A model generated the notes under the pieces. The model saw only the letters and a program-made list of their open reading frames with translations, ran no database searches and had not been told where the DNA came from. A stretch of DNA of 39,295 bases, from assembly GCA_937988865.1 (NCBI GenBank), contig CALKHV010000096.1, positions 1-39,295 on the forward strand, written 5' to 3'. Position 1 is the first letter of the stretch; each line of letters opens with the position of its first letter. Positions 22,994 to 31,193 of this stretch are shown here, in pieces. The stretch is from an uncultured Propionibacteriaceae bacterium (GTDB taxonomy: Bacteria; Actinomycetota; Actinomycetes; Propionibacteriales; Propionibacteriaceae). Both the position numbers and the translations under genes were made by a program.

Positions 22994-24670
22994 TCAGTCC
23001 GTGGCGAGGGCGGCAGCCGCGACAACTCGCGCCGTGGCCGAGTCGGGTGCCGCAAGGGCAGCTCGCGCGGCGACCTCGCACTGCTCGAGCGTGACCTGTG
23101 CGAGCTGGGCGCCGACGGCCGGGATCGCGGCGACGGCCATCGACAGGCTCGTCACGCCAAGGCCGACGAGCACGCAGGCGAGCAGCGGATCCGCTGCTGC
23201 CTCACCACACACGCCCACGGGCTTGCCGGCTTCCTTGCCCGCCCACGCGGTCATGCCGACGAGGGCGATCACGGCGGGCTGCCACGGGTCGGTCAGCTTG
23301 GCGAGCTTCGGCGACATGCGGTCGGCTGCCATCGTGTACTGCGTGAGGTCGTTGGTGCCGATCGACATGAATTCGACGTGCTCCAGGAAGTGGGACGCAC
23401 GAACGGCGACGGCGGGAACCTCCACCATGATGCCGGGCTTGAGTCCACGTTCACGGCACAGCGCCGCGAACTCCTTCGCCTCGGTGACCGTGGCGACCAT
23501 GGGGGCCATGACCCACGTGGCCGCGCCATCGGAAGCAGCCTTGATGGCGTCGAGTTGGCGGGTCATGAGGCCGGGGTTGTCGGCGGCGATGCGCAGGCCG
23601 CGCACGCCCATGGCGGGGTTCTCCTCCTCCTCCATGTTGGCGAACTTGAGCGGCTTGTCGGAGCCGGCGTCCAGGGTACGAATGACGACCTTCTTGCCGG
23701 GGAACGCCGCGAGCACCTCGCGGTAGATGCGGGCCTGCTCCTCGACGGATGGCTCGGTCTCGGCCGAGAGGAAGCACAGTTCCGTGCGGAACAGGCCGAT
23801 GCCCTGGGCGGGCGACTTCGCGGCACGTCCCGCGCCGGCACCGTCCTGGACGTTGGCGAGCACGTCGACGGGGACGCCGTCCTTGGTCTGTGCCGGGCCG
23901 GTCCACGACCTGATCGCCTCGCGGCGGGCGGCGTCGGTGGCGACGAGCGCGCGCGCTTCATCGGGGTCGACATCGAGCTCGATGGTTCCCGCGGCGCCGT
24001 CGATGAGCACGAGGGTTCCGGTCTGGATGGCGCGCAGTCCGGCTGCGGCCACGATGCAGGGGATGCCGAGCTGGCGGGCGATGATCGCCGTGTGGCTGGT
24101 CGGGCCGCCGAGTTCGGTGACGAGGCCCACGATCAGCTCGGGCTTGAGCCCGGCAGTGTCTGCAGGCGCCAGATCGTCGGCCATCAGCACGGACGGCTGG
24201 TCGGGCATCGGGACGCCAGGCTCGGGCTCACCCAGGATCTCGGCGATCACGCGGTCGCGGATGTCCTTGAGGTCGGTGGCGCGCTCGGCCATGAGCCCGC
24301 CGATCTTCTCGAACTGGGCCACGAAGGTTGCCGTCGCCTGGGCGGTGGCCAGGGAGGCGGGGACGCCGGTCTTGATCAACTTGCCGACGGCGCGCAGCCA
24401 GCCCTTGTCCTTCGCCAGGGCAGCGTTGGCCCCGAGGACCTCAGCAGCCACGCCGGTCGCTTGCGAGGCGCGCTCCCCCAGCCTCGACGACACCGTCGCA
24501 GCTGCGGTGGTGAATCGCGCGCCCTCATCCTCACGCGCACCCTCCGCCAGCGTCGGCAGGTGCGCCGGGAGTTGGGGTCTGGGTGCAGTCCAGACGACGG
24601 GGGCGTACGCGACGCCAGGCACTACGCCAGTGCCGCGGACGCTCGTGATGGCTTGCTCGGACTCGGTCAT
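22994..24670 (-). CDS. ptsI: PTS enzyme I (phosphoenolpyruvate-protein phosphotransferase)
   Basis: The 558-residue enzyme takes phosphate from PEP and passes it to HPr. Phosphorylated His193 lies in GGPTSHTAIIARQLGIPC, the PEP-binding region has GIGLFRTELCFL, and the C-terminal domain has the catalytic GVCGEAAADP. The ATG at 24670 has GGAGGGAAG as ribosome site. It is divergent from the fru operon, which supplies HPr and the fructose EII, so the PTS is assembled around one control region. Confidence 0.96.
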   Translation of the reverse strand: MTESEQAITSVRGTGVVPGVAYAPVVWTAPRPQLPAHLPTLAEGAREDEGARFTTAAATVSSRLGERASQATGVAAEVLGANAALAKDKGWLRAVGKLIKTGVPASLATAQATATFVAQFEKIGGLMAERATDLKDIRDRVIAEILGEPEPGVPMPDQPSVLMADDLAPADTAGLKPELIVGLVTELGGPTSHTAIIARQLGIPCIVAAAGLRAIQTGTLVLIDGAAGTIELDVDPDEARALVATDAARREAIRSWTGPAQTKDGVPVDVLANVQDGAGAGRAAKSPAQGIGLFRTELCFLSAETEPSVEEQARIYREVLAAFPGKKVVIRTLDAGSDKPLKFANMEEEENPAMGVRGLRIAADNPGLMTRQLDAIKAASDGAATWVMAPMVATVTEAKEFAALCRERGLKPGIMVEVPAVAVRASHFLEHVEFMSIGTNDLTQYTMAADRMSPKLAKLTDPWQPAVIALVGMTAWAGKEAGKPVGVCGEAAADPLLACVLVGLGVTSLSMAVAAIPAVGAQLAQVTLEQCEVAARAALAAPDSATARVVAAAALATD

Positions 24671-24746
24671 GTCTTCCCTCCGGTTGGTCTCCCCATTCTC
24701 GCCGATGCCCGCTGCCATCGGGGTGAAAACACGAGTTCGGAACCAC

Positions 24747-24775
24747 TTGCGCAAACCAACATAACCAAATATGAT
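24747..24775 (+). promoter_or_regulatory. Promoter of the fru operon
   Basis: TTGCGC (24747-24752), 17 nt, TATGAT (24770-24775) is a good group 1 sigma promoter in a locally AT-rich stretch. It predicts a start near 24782 and a leader of about 78 nt before fruR. Both dyads lie downstream of this start, where a repressor would act as a roadblock. Confidence 0.6.
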
Positions 24776-24787
24776 CAGACACAGACG

Positions 24788-24807
24788 GGACCCGATCGTG
24801 TGGGTCC
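24788..24807. promoter_or_regulatory. Dyad 1 in the fru leader
   Basis: GGACCC-N8-GGGTCC lies about 6 nt after the predicted transcription start. It could bind a regulator or form an RNA hairpin. Confidence 0.4.
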
Positions 24808-24835
24808 ACCCCCAGGCTTCCACTCCTGGATTCAC

Positions 24836-24849
24836 TCACATCGTTGTGA
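24836..24849. promoter_or_regulatory. Dyad 2 next to the fruR ribosome site
   Basis: TCACA-TCGT-TGTGA is a perfect 5-bp dyad ending 10 nt before the fruR ATG. The encoded DeoR-type repressor is the likely ligand. The half-site also resembles a CRP-like TGTGA box, but the arm spacing is not the CRP one. Confidence 0.4.
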
Positions 24850-24859
24850 AAGGTCATGG

Positions 24860-25630
24860 ATGTACGCAGAGGAGCGGCGCCAGGCACTGGTTGCCCAAGC
24901 CCACTCGGACGGACGGGTCTCGGTCGCCGAGGCGGCCCTGCAGTTCGACGTGACACCGGAGACGATTCGGCGCGATCTCGAGACACTCGACCGTGAAGGC
25001 GCCCTGCGGCGCGTCCACGGTGGGGCGATCCCCTCGGAGTTCAGCCTGCTCGGCGACCTCAACCTGCTCGATCGCGAAGGCGCCGCTTCCAGCCAGAAGG
25101 ACCGGATCGCTGCGGCGGCCACCCGTTGGTTGCCCACCCAGCCCGGTGCAACCGTCCTGATGGACGCGGGGACCTCCACCGCACGCCTCGCGGCACTGGT
25201 TCCTCCGGCGTCCCGCTTCACCTGCTTCACCCACTCACTCCCGGTCGCGGCCAGCCTGTCGACGCGCACCCGGGTCGACGTGCAATTCCTGGGCGGACGC
25301 GTCCGGGGCGTGACGCAGGCCTGCGTCGGTCCGATGGCCCTGTCGATGCTGCGAAGGCTGCGCGTCGATGTCGCGTTCATGGGAACGAACGGGGTGTCTC
25401 TGATGCACGGGCTCTCCACGCCTGATCCCGACGAAGCCGCCATCAAGGAAGCCATGGTCAAGGCCGCGCACACCGTCGTGGTCCTCGCCGATTCGCGCAA
25501 GATCGGGGCCGAGACGACAACGAGTTTCGCGTCGCTCGACGCGGTGTCGGTGCTTGTCACCGATCATGGAATCACGCCCACGCAGCACCGCCGTCTCACC
25601 GAACGAGGAATCGAGGTCGTCATCGCATGA
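24860..25630 (+). CDS. fruR: DeoR family repressor of the fructose operon
   Basis: The 256-residue regulator has a DeoR winged helix (residues 3-57, VSVAEAALQFDVTPETIRRD) and the C-terminal DeoRC sugar-phosphate sensor (MDAGTST, HSLPVAASL, DPDEAAIKEAM, VLADSRKIG). Its inducer is probably fructose-1-phosphate or fructose-1,6-bisphosphate. The ATG at 24860 has AAAGG upstream and matches the family start. Its TGA overlaps the fruK ATG (ATGA). Confidence 0.93.
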   Translation: MYAEERRQALVAQAHSDGRVSVAEAALQFDVTPETIRRDLETLDREGALRRVHGGAIPSEFSLLGDLNLLDREGAASSQKDRIAAAATRWLPTQPGATVLMDAGTSTARLAALVPPASRFTCFTHSLPVAASLSTRTRVDVQFLGGRVRGVTQACVGPMALSMLRRLRVDVAFMGTNGVSLMHGLSTPDPDEAAIKEAMVKAAHTVVVLADSRKIGAETTTSFASLDAVSVLVTDHGITPTQHRRLTERGIEVVIA

Positions 25631-26607
25631 TCGTCACCTTCACCGCCAATCCCAGCCTCGATCGCACCGCCACCATCGAGGTCCCGCTGACTCGTGGAGG
25701 GGTGCACCGAATCTCCACCATCACGACTGAGCCCGGGGGCAAGGGTGTCAACGTCGCCCGGGCGATCCACCTCGCCGGACAGGATGCGTTGGCGATCGTC
25801 CCCTCCGACCCGCACGATCCCCTGCTCAGCGGTTTGGAGGCCTTGGGCGTGCCCTTCCGCAACGTGCCCACCGGTTCCCCGGTGCGTTCCAACCTGACGG
25901 TGACCGAACCCGATGGCACGACGAGCAAACTGAACGAGCCCGGTGCTGCACTCGATGCGGGCGTGGTCGATCTGCTCACCGACCTGGTGGTTGACTCGGC
26001 GCGGACGTCGAGCTGGGTGGCGCTCTCGGGTTCGCTCCCGCCCGGCGCCCCCGTCGACTGGTACGCACGCATGGTGAAGGCCCTGCGTCCGCTCGGGGTG
26101 AAGGTCGCGATCGACACCTCGGACGCGCCCCTGCAGGCCCTGGCCGCCAACTTCCCGGAAGCGGCCCCCGACCTGATCAAGCCCAATTCCGAGGAACTGG
26201 GCCAGCTCAGCGGACAGGACGGTCTCGCGCTCGAGGCCGCTGCAGCTGCGGGTGACTGGCACCCCGTCCTCAGCGCTGCGCACGAGTTGACCGCTCGCGG
26301 CGTCGGGGCAGTCCTCGTCACCCTCGGGGGTTCGGGCGCCCTGCTGGTCACCTCCGAAGGCGCCTGGCTCGCCACTCCCCCACCGATCACGTTGGCGTCC
26401 ACCGTGGGTGCCGGCGACTCAGCCCTGGCGGGCTACCTGCTCGCCGACATCGAGAACCTCGGTTCTCCCGACAAGTTGCGACGTGCCGTGGCGTACGGCT
26501 CGGGCGCAGCGGCGCTGGCAGGTTCCGCTCTTCCTGCCCCTGATCAGACGAATCCGGACGCAGTCGTCGTCACGGCCGTCGCAACCACCCCATCGGAAGG
26601 AAACTGA
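25627..26607 (+). CDS. fruK: 1-phosphofructokinase
   Basis: The 326-residue PfkB family kinase turns fructose-1-phosphate, the product of the PTS EII, into fructose-1,6-bisphosphate. It begins MIVTFTANPSLDRTATIEVP, has GGKGVNVARA for sugar binding and the C-terminal VGAGDSALAGYL with the catalytic Asp. It is embedded between fruR and fruA with overlapping codons on both sides, so dosage is tied to the transporter. Confidence 0.95.
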   Translation: MIVTFTANPSLDRTATIEVPLTRGGVHRISTITTEPGGKGVNVARAIHLAGQDALAIVPSDPHDPLLSGLEALGVPFRNVPTGSPVRSNLTVTEPDGTTSKLNEPGAALDAGVVDLLTDLVVDSARTSSWVALSGSLPPGAPVDWYARMVKALRPLGVKVAIDTSDAPLQALAANFPEAAPDLIKPNSEELGQLSGQDGLALEAAAAAGDWHPVLSAAHELTARGVGAVLVTLGGSGALLVTSEGAWLATPPPITLASTVGAGDSALAGYLLADIENLGSPDKLRRAVAYGSGAAALAGSALPAPDQTNPDAVVVTAVATTPSEGN

Positions 26608-28703
26608 TGAGCACTTCATCGCTGATCGAGCCGGGGCTTGTTGCCCTCGATGTCGATCTCGGGTCAACCAAGGACGAGGTGATCCGTGGACTGGCAGGCA
26701 TCGTCGCTGCAACCGGTCGAGCGGACGCTGAAGGCCTCGCTGCGGACGCCCTCGCCCGTGAAGGGAAGTCGGCCACCGGCATGCCCGGCGGATTCGCGAT
26801 CCCTCACTGCCGCTCTGCGGCCGTCAACACCGGATCGCTCGGCTTCGCCCGCCTGACGAACCCTGTCGATTTCGGCGCCAAGGACGGTGCGTCCGACCTC
26901 GTCTTCCTGATCGCCGCGGCCGAGTCCGGTGGCGCCGACCACATGAAGCTCCTGACCAAGCTCGCCCGCGCGCTGGTCAAGCCCGACTTCCTCGCCGCCC
27001 TGCGTGCGGCCGGTTCGGCCGACGAGATCGTCAGCCTGGTCCGCGACGTCGTGGAGCCCGCAGCTGACGCGGCCGCCCCCGTCGTCGCCGCCGCCGCCGC
27101 AGCAGCTGCCTCCGGGCCCAAGAAGTCGATCATCGCCATCACCGCCTGCCCCACGGGTATCGCGCACACCTACATGGCTGCCGACTACCTCGTGAACGCC
27201 GGCAAGGAGATGGGTGTCGACGTCGTCACCGAGCCCCAGGGCTCGACGGCGACCGAATGGGTCACCGCAGCCCAGATCAAGGCCGCGTCCGCTGTCATCT
27301 TCGCCACTGACGTGGGCGTGAAGGGACGCGAACGCTTCGCCGGCCTTCCGGTCATCGAGTCGGGCGTCAAGCGCGCGATCAACGAGCCCAAGAAGATGAT
27401 CGAGGACGCCCTGGCGGCCATCGACAACCCCAGCGCTCCGCGGGTTGCTGCGGGCACGGGTGCGGCTGCCGACTCCGGCGCAGGTGCGGCGAAGTCGCAG
27501 CTGAGCTGGGGCAAGCGCCTCCAGCAGGCGCTGATGACCGGTGTCTCGTACATGATCCCGTTCGTCGCCGCCGGCGGCCTGCTGATCGCCCTCGGCTTCC
27601 TCTTCGGCAGCTACCAGATCCCCTACGTCGCCGACCACATCCTCGGCACGAACTCGATCCTGAACCTGCCGTCGCTGAGCGAGATCGTCAGCGCCAAGAC
27701 GGCAGCTGGTGACCTGATGTTCACGGCCGCCCAGACGGACGCCCTCCCGAACAGCGGTTTCCTGCTCTTCCTGGGCGCTGCCCTGTTCAAGATCGGCGGG
27801 TTGGCCTTCGGCTTCCTCGTCCCGGCGCTTGCCGGCTACATCGCCTTCGCCCTGGCTGATCGCCCCGGCATTGCACCCGGCTTCGTCGCCGGTGCGGTGG
27901 CCGGCTACGTCGGCGCCGGCTTCCTCGGTGGCCTCGTCGGTGGCCTCGTGGCCGGCCTCGTCGCCGCCTGGATCGGGCATTTCAAGGTCCCGCGCTGGCT
28001 GCGTGGCCTGATGCCGGTCGTGATCATCCCGCTCGGTGCGTCCCTCATCACCGGCCTGCTGATGTTCTTCGTCCTCGGACGCCCGCTTGCCTGGGTCCTC
28101 ACCTCACTCACCGACATGCTCAACGGAATGTCCGGCAGCCAGGCAGTCGTCCTCGGCATCGTGCTCGGCCTGATGATGTGCTTCGACCTCGGTGGCCCGG
28201 TCAACAAGGCGGCCTACCTGTTCGCCACCACCGGTCTGGTGATCGGTGACGGCGGCTCGGTGACCGCGTCGATGAAGATCATGGCGACCGTCATGGCAGC
28301 CGGCATGGTTCCCCCGATCGCGATGGCGCTCTCCACGACCCTTCGTCCCAAGCTCTACTCCGAGCAGGAGCGCGAGAACGGTGTGGCGGCGTGGCTGCTG
28401 GGTGCGTCCTTCATCTCCGAAGGCGCCATCCCCTTCGCGGCGGCCGACCCCATCCGGGTCATCCCGTCGATGATGGCTGGTGGCGCGGTCACCGGTGCAC
28501 TGACGATGGCGCTCGGCGTGGCGTCCAAGGCTCCCCACGGTGGCGTGTTCGTCTTCTTCGCCATCACGAAGTTCTGGGGCTTCCTGCTCGCCATCATTCT
28601 CGGAGCGATCGTCGCCGGTCTGCTGGTCACCGTCTTGAAGGGCATGCATGCGCGTAAGCTGCTCGCTGAGGACCCGACGGCCGCTGCGGCTGTCCAGGCC
28701 TGA
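26607..28703 (+). CDS. fruA: PTS fructose transporter EIIABC
   Basis: The 698-residue protein fuses all three EII domains. The EIIA part (1-150) has phospho-His67 in GGFAIPHCRS. An Ala-rich linker (152-169) follows. EIIB (172-270) has Cys181 in ITACPTGIAHTYMA, and the EIIC membrane domain (about 295-690) is typical of the fructose family. It takes up fructose as fructose-1-phosphate. Order A-B-C differs from the E. coli FruA (B'-B-C), and HPr is encoded separately, the usual arrangement in actinobacteria. The ATG shares a base with the fruK stop. Confidence 0.95.
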   Translation: MSTSSLIEPGLVALDVDLGSTKDEVIRGLAGIVAATGRADAEGLAADALAREGKSATGMPGGFAIPHCRSAAVNTGSLGFARLTNPVDFGAKDGASDLVFLIAAAESGGADHMKLLTKLARALVKPDFLAALRAAGSADEIVSLVRDVVEPAADAAAPVVAAAAAAAASGPKKSIIAITACPTGIAHTYMAADYLVNAGKEMGVDVVTEPQGSTATEWVTAAQIKAASAVIFATDVGVKGRERFAGLPVIESGVKRAINEPKKMIEDALAAIDNPSAPRVAAGTGAAADSGAGAAKSQLSWGKRLQQALMTGVSYMIPFVAAGGLLIALGFLFGSYQIPYVADHILGTNSILNLPSLSEIVSAKTAAGDLMFTAAQTDALPNSGFLLFLGAALFKIGGLAFGFLVPALAGYIAFALADRPGIAPGFVAGAVAGYVGAGFLGGLVGGLVAGLVAAWIGHFKVPRWLRGLMPVVIIPLGASLITGLLMFFVLGRPLAWVLTSLTDMLNGMSGSQAVVLGIVLGLMMCFDLGGPVNKAAYLFATTGLVIGDGGSVTASMKIMATVMAAGMVPPIAMALSTTLRPKLYSEQERENGVAAWLLGASFISEGAIPFAAADPIRVIPSMMAGGAVTGALTMALGVASKAPHGGVFVFFAITKFWGFLLAIILGAIVAGLLVTVLKGMHARKLLAEDPTAAAAVQA

Positions 28704-28720
28704 CCCACGAAAGGAATCAC

Positions 28721-28978
28721 ATGGCAAGCAAGACCGTTGCAGTTGGCTCTTCGGTCGGCCTCCACGCCCGCCCCGCGGCCATCATCGCCGAGGCTGCTGG
28801 AGAGTTCGATGACGAGATCCTGCTGTCCGTCGAGGGTGAGGAGGGCGTCGACGCCTCGTCGCCGCTGCTCATCATGACGCTCGGTGCTGAGAAGGGCGTG
28901 CTCGTCACGGTCGAGTCAGACAGCGAGGAGGCCGTCGCGGCCATCGCAGCACTCGTCGAGACCGATCTCGACGCGTAG
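28721..28978 (+). CDS. ptsH: Phosphocarrier protein HPr
   Basis: The 85-residue HPr has His15 in GLHARPA for phosphate from enzyme I. A Ser is present at position 46, but the surrounding regulatory region differs from Firmicutes, so HPr kinase control is unlikely. AAAGGAA precedes the ATG and a strong hairpin follows the stop. It is the last gene of the fructose operon, 17 nt after fruA. Confidence 0.96.
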   Translation: MASKTVAVGSSVGLHARPAAIIAEAAGEFDDEILLSVEGEEGVDASSPLLIMTLGAEKGVLVTVESDSEEAVAAIAALVETDLDA

Positions 28979-28997
28979 TAGCTGATCACGCACGATC

Positions 28998-29033
28998 GAA
29001 GGGGTGGTACCGGGTAACCGGTGCCACCCCTTC
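28998..29033. terminator. Strong terminator between ptsH and the CBS-ACT gene
   Basis: A 16-bp stem (28998-29013 with 29018-29033, one G-U type mismatch) has a GTAA loop and is followed by TTGTG. It lies between convergent genes and is likely bidirectional. Confidence 0.8.
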
Positions 29034-29059
29034 TTGTGCGCCGTGTCAGATGTGCAGGG

Positions 29060-29701
29060 TCAGGCGTTCGTGAGCCTGGAGAGGATCCTGAACCCGTGCC
29101 GGTCGAACTCGGCCTCCATGTCGGCGGTGTTCAGGCTGTTCACCCCGACCACGACGATCGAGTTCTCGCCTGCACCACGGTAGACCGCGAGGTGGCTGAT
29201 GTTCGCCCCGTACTCGGCGGTGATGCCGGTGAGCTTCGACAGCACGCCCGGTGCGTCCGGGGCCTCGATGGTGAGCCGCGTACCGGGGTCGCGGAAGCCG
29301 AGGATCTCGATGAACGAATCGAGGATGTCGCTCTCGGTGATCACGCCGACGAGCCGGGCGTCCTCCATCACCGGGAGCATTTCGATCTTGTTGTCACGCA
29401 GCAGGGTCGCAGCCTGTTCGAGGAGGGCGTCCGGCGAGATGGTGATGGGGTGCTTGCTCATCACGCGTCCGACCTTGAGCTTGCCCATGAGGTAGGTGAT
29501 CTCGTTCGCGCTGAGCGACGTGGCCGGCGACGGGGAGGCTGCTGCGATGTCTCCGTGGGAGATGACGCCCACGAGGTGGCCGTCCTCCAGCACCGGCAGC
29601 TGGCGGACGTTGCGGGTCTCCATGATCGTCATCGCCTCCGGGACGCTGTGCTCCGGCGTCACGGTGAACGGGTGCGTCGTCATGCGGGTCTTGACGAACA
29701 T
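29060..29701 (-). CDS. CBS-CBS-ACT protein of the liv operon
   Basis: The 213-residue protein has two CBS domains (about 1-60 and 78-135; MTTHPFTVTPEHSVPEAM and MSKHPITISPDALLEQA) and an ACT domain (140-213, RLTIEAPDAPGVLSKLTGIT). CBS pairs bind adenine nucleotides and ACT domains bind amino acids. AcuB has a related layout. It starts 5 nt after the livF stop, so it is probably co-transcribed with the branched-chain amino acid transporter. Sensing of those amino acids is an inference from that position. Confidence 0.88.
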   Translation of the reverse strand: MFVKTRMTTHPFTVTPEHSVPEAMTIMETRNVRQLPVLEDGHLVGVISHGDIAAASPSPATSLSANEITYLMGKLKVGRVMSKHPITISPDALLEQAATLLRDNKIEMLPVMEDARLVGVITESDILDSFIEILGFRDPGTRLTIEAPDAPGVLSKLTGITAEYGANISHLAVYRGAGENSIVVVGVNSLNTADMEAEFDRHGFRILSRLTNA

Positions 29702-29706
29702 CGGGG

Positions 29707-30411
29707 TCAGCCTCCAAGGTAAGCGCGCTTGATGTCCTCAGTATCCAGCAGCTCGGACGCCGGGCCCTCCAGAACGATCGAGCCCGTCTCCATCACATAG
29801 GCCCGGTCGGCGATGCGCAGCGCCATGTTCGCGTTCTGCTCCACGAGCAGCACGGTGGTGCCGGCCTCGTTGATCTGCTTGATGATGTCGAAGATCTCGG
29901 CGACCAGCAGCGGCGCCAGACCCATCGAGGGCTCGTCGAGCAACAGGATCCTCGGGCGACTCATCAGGGCGCGTCCCATGGCGAGCATCTGCTGCTCGCC
30001 ACCTGACAGCGTCCCCGCGGTCTGCTTGCGGCGTTCCTTCAGCACGGGGAAGCGTCCGAAGACGTCATCGAAGTCGGACGCGAGGTTGGCCTTGTCCTTG
30101 CGCTGGTAGGCCCCCATCTCGAGGTTCTCCTGCACCGTCATCTGCGGGAAGACACGACGGCCCTCGGGCACCTGGCACAGCCCGAGCTTCACCCTCTCCT
30201 GCGGTGAGGCCGCAGTGATGTCGCGCCCGTCGACGACGATGGTCCCGGACGTCGGCTTCTTGAGCCCGGACGCAGTACGCAGGGTGGTCGTCTTGCCCGC
30301 ACCGTTGGCGCCGATCAGCGTCACGATCTCGCCCGCGTCCACCGTCATCGAGATGCCCTTCAGCGCGTGGATGCCGCCGAAGTGCACGTTCAGGTCCCGG
30401 ATCTCGAACAT
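29707..30411 (-). CDS. livF: Branched-chain amino acid ABC transporter ATPase LivF
   Basis: This 234-residue ATPase has Walker A GANGAGKTT, signature LSGGEQQMLAMGRAL, and Walker B ILLLDEPSMGLAP, with the LCQVPEGRRVFPQMTV sequence typical of LivF. It powers import with LivG. The ATG at 30411 shares one base with the livG stop (TGATG); upstream codons belong to livG. Confidence 0.95.
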   Translation of the reverse strand: MFEIRDLNVHFGGIHALKGISMTVDAGEIVTLIGANGAGKTTTLRTASGLKKPTSGTIVVDGRDITAASPQERVKLGLCQVPEGRRVFPQMTVQENLEMGAYQRKDKANLASDFDDVFGRFPVLKERRKQTAGTLSGGEQQMLAMGRALMSRPRILLLDEPSMGLAPLLVAEIFDIIKQINEAGTTVLLVEQNANMALRIADRAYVMETGSIVLEGPASELLDTEDIKRAYLGG

Positions 30412-31193
30412 CAGTCCACCTCCTCGCCCAGATAGGCCTCGATGACCTTCGGATTGGCCTGCACCTCGGTGGGGGTGCCGGACGCGATGACAATGCCGTG
30501 GTCGAGCACGTAGATGCGCTCGCAGATGCGCATGACCAGGCTCATGTCGTGCTCGATGAGCAGGACGGTCAGGTCGAACTCCTTGCGCACCCACGCGATC
30601 AGGTCGGTGAGCCCCGACGTCTCGGCAGGGTTCATGCCCGCCGCGGGCTCGTCGAGCAGCAACAACGTGGGACGCGTCGCGAGCGCCCGTGCGATCTCGA
30701 GATGGCGCTGTTCCCCGTACGAGAGATTGCGGGCCAGCTCCCCCGCCTTGTCGCGCAGGTGCACGATGTCGAGCAACTCGAGGCTCTGCTCCCGGATCCT
30801 CACTTCTGCCGACTGGTGCGAAGGCAGGTGCAGGAAGGACGCGAGCAGGCTGTTCGGCTCGTTGGGCTGTAGTGCGATCGACACGTTGTCGAGCACCGTC
30901 AGGTCCTTGAACAGGCGGATGTTCTGGAAGGTGCGCCCGACACCGGCCCGGCAGATCGAGTGGGGCTTGCGTCCGCCCAGCTCACGAACCTTCTCGCCAC
31001 GCGTGAACGTGATGGTGCCGGAACTCGGCGGATAGATGCCACTGAGCAGGTTGAAGACCGTCGTCTTGCCCGCACCGTTGGGCCCGATGAGCCCGACCAA
31101 CTCGCCCTGCGTCAGGTGCATCGACACGTTCGACACGGCCGCGAGACCACCGAAGTTGCGGGTGAGTTGCTTGACGCTCAGGATCTCGGTCAT
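30411..31193 (-). CDS. livG: Branched-chain amino acid ABC transporter ATPase LivG
   Basis: The 260-residue second ATPase has GPNGAGKTTVFNLLSG, the LivG-specific FQNIRLFKDLTVLDN, signature LSYGEQRHLEIARAL and Walker B LLLLDEPAAGMNP. The C-terminal VQANPKVIEAYLGEE helix is typical of LivG. Its ATG overlaps the livM stop by four bases. Confidence 0.95.
   Translation of the reverse strand: MTEILSVKQLTRNFGGLAAVSNVSMHLTQGELVGLIGPNGAGKTTVFNLLSGIYPPSSGTITFTRGEKVRELGGRKPHSICRAGVGRTFQNIRLFKDLTVLDNVSIALQPNEPNSLLASFLHLPSHQSAEVRIREQSLELLDIVHLRDKAGELARNLSYGEQRHLEIARALATRPTLLLLDEPAAGMNPAETSGLTDLIAWVRKEFDLTVLLIEHDMSLVMRICERIYVLDHGIVIASGTPTEVQANPKVIEAYLGEEVD

Noticed and set aside
24836..24849. CRP site
   Set aside because: TGTGA/TCACA halves are present but in the opposite order and with 4-nt spacing, unlike the TGTGA-N6-TCACA of CRP.
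22853..24859. Long N-terminal extension of the fruR frame
   Set aside because: It runs antisense through ptsI; DeoR family length and AAAGG before 24860 fix the start there.
27070..27120. Poly-alanine, GCC-repeat-like stretch in fruA
   Set aside because: It encodes the EIIA-EIIB linker; such Ala/Pro linkers are normal in this family.
26664..27980. 438-codon open frame on the minus strand
   Set aside because: Antisense to fruA; no recognisable domain or ribosome site.
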